Of a DNA stretch of 64,000 bases, positions 60,009-64,000 are shown one piece after another. The notes beneath the pieces are model-generated. The model saw only the letters and a program-made list of their open reading frames with translations, was not told where the DNA came from and searched no databases. This stretch comes from Terrabacter sp. MAHUQ-38 (GTDB lineage: Bacteria > Actinomycetota > Actinomycetes > Actinomycetales > Dermatophilaceae), in the NCBI RefSeq assembly GCF_014518425.1, contig NZ_JACVCU010000002.1, positions 1 to 64,000 on the forward strand, read 5' to 3'. Each line of letters starts with the position of its first letter. The first letter of the stretch is position 1. The translations under genes were made by a program, and so were the position numbers.

Positions 60009-60404
60009 TCAGGGACTGGCGACCTCGAGCCTGGACTGGTAGATGCCGATCTTGTTGTCGATCGCACCGAGGTGCTCGGTGACCTCGGCGAGCTGGGCGA
60101 GTACTCGAGCCCGGTGCGTCTGCAGCAGCTCCAGGCGTGCGAGCTCGTTGCCGTCACCGCGACGGCACAGGGCGGCGTACGCCTTGACCTCACGGATCGG
60201 CATACCGGTGGCGCGCAGCCGGGTCAGCATCGCGACCCACGTGAGGTCACGCTCGGTGTAGACCCGGTGGCCCGAGCTCGTGCGACCGACGTCGCGGAGC
60301 ATCAGGCCGTCGCGCTCGTAGTAGCGCAGGGTGTGGGTGCTCAGGCCGGTGCGCTCGGCGGCCTCGGCGATGGACAGGCCTGTGGTGGGTGCGATGACGG
60401 TCAC
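60009..60404 (-). CDS. MerR family transcriptional regulator
   Basis: A 131-residue regulator. The winged HTH is LSIAEAAERTGLSTHTLRYYERDGLM, given as landmark, with RTSSGHRVYTERDLTWV as the wing. A long coiled-coil dimerisation helix (ARLELLQTHRARVLAQLAEV) follows. There are no cysteines arranged as for metal sensing, so an organic or oxidative signal is more likely. GTG at 60404. Matching dyads precede both this gene and the aldo/keto reductase gene downstream, which indicates autoregulation plus control of the reductase. Confidence 0.9.
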   Translation of the reverse strand: MTVIAPTTGLSIAEAAERTGLSTHTLRYYERDGLMLRDVGRTSSGHRVYTERDLTWVAMLTRLRATGMPIREVKAYAALCRRGDGNELARLELLQTHRARVLAQLAEVTEHLGAIDNKIGIYQSRLEVASP

Positions 60405-60420
60405 CGACCCATGCTCGCCC

Positions 60421-60442
60421 CTCGAGTGCGCTCGAAGTCAAG
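60421..60442 (-). promoter_or_regulatory. MerR-type operator/promoter of merR-family gene
   Basis: On the minus strand, CTTGACTTCGAGCGCACTCGAG shares 17 of the first 19 positions or better with the reductase operator, with TTGACT as the -35. It ends 16 bp before the GTG start. Confidence 0.7.
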
Positions 60443-60870
60443 CGAACTCAAAGCGAGGTCGAGCGAGGCCCAGCCAGGCCCGGCTGGGTCAGACCGGTGG
60501 AAGGCTGCCGTGCTGTCGGCCGTCGCCGACGCTCCGGCAGACGGACACCCGCAGGTACCTCTGGCGGCGTCGACCCAGGGCGCACCGGTCGCCCGGGTGG
60601 AGCCGCCGGTGCTGTGCCGCGGGCCAGGTCCAGCAGGCCCACTGCCCTGCGGTCTGCAGGCGTGTGCAGGAGTCGGGGGTCACCCGCGACGCCCGTCACG
60701 AGAGGCCGGGAGCGGGCGGTGCCAGTGTGCTGCGGTGGGCACGGTGACTTCTCCTCTCGCCGGGGTGATCGGCTGCCGTGAGACCTTGACGTACTCACGC
60801 ACCCGGACACCCGCGCTGAACGCGGACCTTGCGGCCGCGTACCCGGACAACGACGGCTCGCGCCCTGAGG
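60443..60870. other. 428-bp gap without a recognisable gene
   Basis: All frames here give proline/arginine- or serine-rich peptides typical of high-GC noncoding DNA. The only structure seen is a 7-bp hairpin (CCCAGCC/GGCTGGG, 60469-60488). A short readable run, YSRTRTPALNADLAAAYPD near 60790-60850 on the plus strand, has no family resemblance. It may be a decayed gene or the far upstream region of the MerR gene. Confidence 0.5.
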
Positions 60871-62100
60871 TCACGGTAGCGCGCCTCCCGAGCCCTTTGT
60901 GGGGGTTTGGCCACGACGGTCACCACCCAGGTGACGCAGGCCCTTCCACATCCGTGGTGACGGCGGCGGTGGTCGGAGGGGTCCGCTGTCGGTCGGGACG
61001 ACGGCGGACTGCCGTGACGCCCGCAGGTCGTTGACCGCGCGCATCGACTCACTGATGAGCGCGCCGTAGACCGGCCAGCTGTCGGGATCCTCCAGCGGCG
61101 TGCTCCGTACCTCCTCACGCAGCTCGGTGAGGACAGCCAGCGCGCGATCCGTGGCCTGAGTGAACGCAGCGCTCTCCGCCTCCTCGTGACGACCGAACTG
61201 CTCGACCGCCACCGCCATCGAGCTCAGCGCCTCGGCGTACCGCGCGAGGAAGGTCGTCGAGGGGGCCGGCTGCTGCTGCTCCGCGTCCCCGGCGTCGACG
61301 AGGGTCCGTGCGATACCGGTGACCTGCCAGAGGACGCGGCGCAGCGCGGTCACCGTGTGCTCGTACCCCTCCCAGTCGATGTCGGCCGGGCGGAGGTTCT
61401 CGCGCGGGTTGAAGCGCGTGCTCTCGCGACCCGTCTTGATGTCGTCGATGACGAACGGCGCCTTGTCGGCCACCTCGGTCCCCCGGCGGTACCACCCCCG
61501 CGCCACGTCGTGGTCCCACTCGTCCGGCAGGCCGCGCGCCATCTCCTCCAGCAGGTCGTGGACCTGACGCGCCAGAGCCGTGACCCGCTGCCGTGGCCGG
61601 GTGAGGTGCAGTGGCGCCAGGACGACGGCGTTCGTCGCAACCCCGATGACGCCGCCGGCGACGGTCTCCACGATCGTCAGGTAGGTGAACTCCTCGTTCG
61701 TGCCCTTCGCGGTGATGAGCGAGAGGAGCACCATCGCAGGCACCTGGATCCCGTGGTCACCGAGCCTGGACCAGCGCCCGATGACGAGTGCCACGAGCAC
61801 GACGCCGAACATCGTCCACCACGTGATCCCGACGACGGTCGCCACGGCCCACGCGACGCTCAGGCCGAGCACGACGGCGGCGATGCGCTGCGCGCTCGCC
61901 GACAGCGACCGCACCATCGTCCGGTCGACGACGAGCAGGGCCGCCATCGGGGCGTAGAACGGGACCGGACTGTCGAGGACCTGGACGGCGAACTGCCAGG
62001 CGATCACGGTCGCTGCGGCGGCCTTGAGCAGGAGCAGGAGAGCGTCCCGCTCCGGCCCCGGCTCGCGCAGCGCCGTGCGCAGGGCGCGCAGCCGCGTCAT
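60871..62100 (-). CDS. FUSC-family membrane protein (aromatic acid exporter type)
   Basis: A 409-residue protein. The N-terminal third has five to six helices (ALLLLLKAAAATVIAWQF through AGGVIGVATNAVVLAPL) with the FUSC-like APMAALLVVDRT segment. The C-terminal two thirds are cytoplasmic and alpha-helical, with a proline-rich basic tail. Family members resemble AaeB/YccS exporters or cell-envelope proteins. ATG at 62100 has GAGGA 5 nt upstream; an in-frame GTG at 62124 is an alternative. Follows the YihY gene by 46 bp on the same strand. Confidence 0.82.
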   Translation of the reverse strand: MTRLRALRTALREPGPERDALLLLLKAAAATVIAWQFAVQVLDSPVPFYAPMAALLVVDRTMVRSLSASAQRIAAVVLGLSVAWAVATVVGITWWTMFGVVLVALVIGRWSRLGDHGIQVPAMVLLSLITAKGTNEEFTYLTIVETVAGGVIGVATNAVVLAPLHLTRPRQRVTALARQVHDLLEEMARGLPDEWDHDVARGWYRRGTEVADKAPFVIDDIKTGRESTRFNPRENLRPADIDWEGYEHTVTALRRVLWQVTGIARTLVDAGDAEQQQPAPSTTFLARYAEALSSMAVAVEQFGRHEEAESAAFTQATDRALAVLTELREEVRSTPLEDPDSWPVYGALISESMRAVNDLRASRQSAVVPTDSGPLRPPPPSPRMWKGLRHLGGDRRGQTPTKGSGGALP

Positions 62101-62146
62101 CGCGTCCTCGCGCCACCTGCTCACGGTCGGCTGCTCGCGCCGACCA

Positions 62147-63157
62147 TCAGCTCGAGCGCCGCTTCGCAGCCTCGGCGACGGCGTGCCGGTCCGCCTCGTC
62201 CATGGCGCGCGTGTCACGCGGCTCCGCGAACGGCTCGAGGTCCTCTGGCACACCCTCGGCGATGGCCCGACTGCGGTCCAGCTCGGCGTTGACCTCGGCA
62301 CCGAGCAGGATCGCGATGTTCGTCAGCCAGAGCCACACGAGGAAGATGACGACACCGGCGAGCGATCCGTACGTCTTGTCGTACGACGAGAACTTGGCGA
62401 CGTAGAGGGCGAAGAGTCCGGAGACGACGAGCCACAGGAGGACGGCGATGATCCCACCCGGGCTGACCCACTTGATGCCTCCCTGACGCGCGTTCGGGCT
62501 CGCCCAGAAGAACACCGCGAAGAGCACCGAGACGATGACGAGGAGCACGGGCCACTTGGCGATCCCCCAGGCGAGCACGGCGGCGTCGCCAGCGCCCACG
62601 AGGTCACCGATCTGTTCGGCGACGGGTCCGCTCACGATGACGATGACCGCGCTCAGGACCATGACGAGAACCGCCAGGACGGTGACGCCGAGGCGGATCG
62701 GCACCGTCTTCCACAACGGCCGGCCCTCCGGGATGTCGTAGATGACGTTGGAGGCGCGCATGAAGGCCGAGACGTACCCTGACGCCGACCAGATTGCCAC
62801 GAGCAGACCGAGCACGGCGCCGAGTCCGGCGGTCGTCCGGTTGGCCTGCGCCTGAGCGATGAGGGTGCGCACGAACTCCGCACTCGAGCCCGGCGCGATG
62901 GCCCGCACCTGGTCCACCACCTGGGCCGTCAGGTCCGGCCCGAGCAGCCCGAGCAGAGCCACGAGCACGACGAGAGCCGGGGCCAGGGACAGCAGGCCGT
63001 AGTAGGTCAGCGAGGCAGCGAGGTCGGTGAGGTTGTCGCGCTTGAACTCGGTGCGGGCTCTCTTCACGGCAGCGAGCAGTGACGAGCGGGGCAGGTCGGT
63101 CGGGCTGTCGGGACCGGCGTCGTCGTCCCGTGAGGGGTCGGGAGATTTCTGTGCCAT
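62147..63157 (-). CDS. YihY/virulence factor BrkB family membrane protein
   Basis: A 336-residue protein with a hydrophilic N-terminal tail of 40 residues, then six helices. The family hallmarks are LAASLTYYGLLSLAPALVVL, IWSASGYVSAFMRASNVIYD, GGIKWVSPGGIIAVLLWLV and YGSLAGVVIFLVWLW...AILLGAEVNAEL. Once labelled ribonuclease BN in error; role unknown, possibly transport. ATG 63157 has a near -10 (TATGCG) 6 nt upstream. Probably co-transcribed with the FUSC gene. Confidence 0.9.
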   Translation of the reverse strand: MAQKSPDPSRDDDAGPDSPTDLPRSSLLAAVKRARTEFKRDNLTDLAASLTYYGLLSLAPALVVLVALLGLLGPDLTAQVVDQVRAIAPGSSAEFVRTLIAQAQANRTTAGLGAVLGLLVAIWSASGYVSAFMRASNVIYDIPEGRPLWKTVPIRLGVTVLAVLVMVLSAVIVIVSGPVAEQIGDLVGAGDAAVLAWGIAKWPVLLVIVSVLFAVFFWASPNARQGGIKWVSPGGIIAVLLWLVVSGLFALYVAKFSSYDKTYGSLAGVVIFLVWLWLTNIAILLGAEVNAELDRSRAIAEGVPEDLEPFAEPRDTRAMDEADRHAVAEAAKRRSS

Positions 63158-63309
63158 ACCTGTCGCATACCCCGTACCGCCCGGTCGCAGCGCTCGCTCC
63201 GGCGTTGCTGCCCACGGGACGTCGCCTCCGGCTGCGATGGCACGATGGTCAGCGCCCGACGGGCCGCTCTGGGTATGTGGCCGGGTGATGTGACAGGAGG
63301 ATGCTGACG

Positions 63310-64000
63310 ATGGCCGTCGACCAGCCGGATCTCGTGGGCGGACGCTATCGCCTCATGAACCGCATCGGGTCCGGAGGAATGGGCCAGGTCTGGCTGGCGT
63401 GGGACGAGCGGCTGAGCCGTGCCGTGGCGCTCAAACAGCTGCACGCCCCCGTCGGCCTGCCCGAAGACGAGGCCCGTTCGGCGCACGCCCGCGCAATGCG
63501 GGAGGCACGCATCACGGCACGGTTGCACCACGCGAACGCCGTGCCCGTCTTCGACGTGGTGGACGACGACGGCCGTCCGTGCCTCGTCATGCAGTACCTG
63601 CCGTCGCGCAGCCTGCATGACGTGATCTCCGACCGAGGCAGGCTCCCGGCCCGCGAGGTCGCCCGCCTGGGCAGCGAGGTGGCGTCGGCCCTCGCCGCCG
63701 CCCACGAAGCCGGCATCGTCCACCGCGACGTCAAGCCGGGCAACATCCTGCTCACCGAGGACGGGTCCGCGCGGATCACCGACTTCGGCATCTCGCACGC
63801 CCTCGGCGACGCCTCCCTGACCTCCACCGGCATGGTGACCGGCACCCCGGCGTACCTCGCGCCCGAGGTCGCACGGGGCGAGGCATCGAGCCCGGCTTCC
63901 GACGTGTTCTCGCTCGGCGCCACCCTGTACACCGCGACCGAGGGGGCACCTCCCTTCGGCACGGCTGACAACGCCATGGCGCTGCTCCACCGCGTCGCCT
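63310..64000 (+). CDS. PknB-type Ser/Thr protein kinase, C-terminus beyond right edge
   Basis: The visible 230 residues cover most of a Hanks-type kinase domain: glycine loop IGSGGMGQVW, ATP lysine in AVALKQLH, catalytic loop IVHRDVKPGN, DFG motif ITDFGISHA, and activation segment end GTPAYLAPEVARG. CAGGAGG precedes two in-frame ATGs (63301 and 63310); spacing and the family N-terminus favour 63310. Unlike the kinase at 27.4-29.0 kb it has canonical HRD and DFG. The juxtamembrane and sensor parts are off the window. Confidence 0.92.
   Translation, partial: MAVDQPDLVGGRYRLMNRIGSGGMGQVWLAWDERLSRAVALKQLHAPVGLPEDEARSAHARAMREARITARLHHANAVPVFDVVDDDGRPCLVMQYLPSRSLHDVISDRGRLPAREVARLGSEVASALAAAHEAGIVHRDVKPGNILLTEDGSARITDFGISHALGDASLTSTGMVTGTPAYLAPEVARGEASSPASDVFSLGATLYTATEGAPPFGTADNAMALLHRVA

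Noticed and set aside
60443-60870. ORFs of 60-120 codons in the gap between the merR-family and FUSC genes
   Set aside because: Six frames give only Pro/Arg/Ser-rich or arbitrary peptides with no start signals or recognisable family.
1-64000. tRNA, rRNA, insertion sequences, prophage genes or attachment sites
   Set aside because: None could be supported by reading; no transposase or integrase motifs and no cloverleaf-like segments were noticed.

Overview
The window is high-GC (roughly 70% or more by eye), densely packed DNA from an actinobacterium. The GC content, GTG/TTG starts, many start codons lying just after a -10 box, a GlnR-type operator before glnA, and the gene order cobU-cobS ... 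gcvT, pepA, lpdA/sucB, lipB, lipA, DUF4191, RDD, glnA, glnE, glnA2, panB, map all fit. That order is a conserved actinobacterial neighbourhood also seen around Rv2207-Rv2225 of Mycobacterium tuberculosis. The family is less certain; gene content and style suggest Micrococcales (Intrasporangiaceae-like). No rRNA, tRNA, insertion sequence, prophage or CRISPR array was seen. The window is mostly core chromosome with small accessory pieces.

Layout. 1-10 kb: glycerate kinase (cut by the left edge), a QueA-like protein coupled to a short-chain dehydrogenase, nadA, a metallophosphoesterase, an M20 peptidase, two methyltransferases, DUF3043 and a serine hydrolase. 10-16 kb: a cobalamin riboswitch followed by a tightly overlapped operon (secreted SCO2322-family protein, EcfT, fused double EcfA, EcfS, CobU, CobS) that should import and salvage corrinoids. 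16-18 kb: a MurT/GatD-like pair whose amidotransferase triad looks dismantled; this is the most unusual item here. 18-35 kb: P1 peptidase, gcvT, pepA, lpdA, sucB (two lipoyl domains), lipB and lipA, i.e. lipoate synthesis and use, interrupted by an atypical Ser/Thr kinase, an oxidoreductase, an ABC exporter and a remnant of an ECF sigma-factor operon.

35-46 kb is a nitrogen block: glnA with a double GlnR box, glnE, and glnA2 with a GlnR half-box. A DUF1810 gene, a secreted peptidoglycan-binding protein and an MFS transporter coupled to glnE lie among them. 46-54 kb: secreted M6 protease, panB, map, polyphosphate glucokinase and an ABC exporter. 54-64 kb: metallo-beta-lactamase-fold protein, Tat-exported multicopper oxidase with a small membrane partner, a NarL-type two-component system whose regulator is split into receiver and DNA-binding ORFs, a MerR/aldo-keto reductase pair with twin operators, FUSC and YihY membrane proteins, and a PknB-type kinase running off the right edge.

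Two window-wide patterns stand out. At least fifteen genes carry a TAnnnT box 6-8 nt before the start codon, implying leaderless mRNAs. The heptamer GTATGCC/GGCATAC occurs about 25 times in both orientations, well above a rough composition estimate. Operons are commonly joined by 4-nt GTGA/ATGA/TTGA stop-start overlaps.
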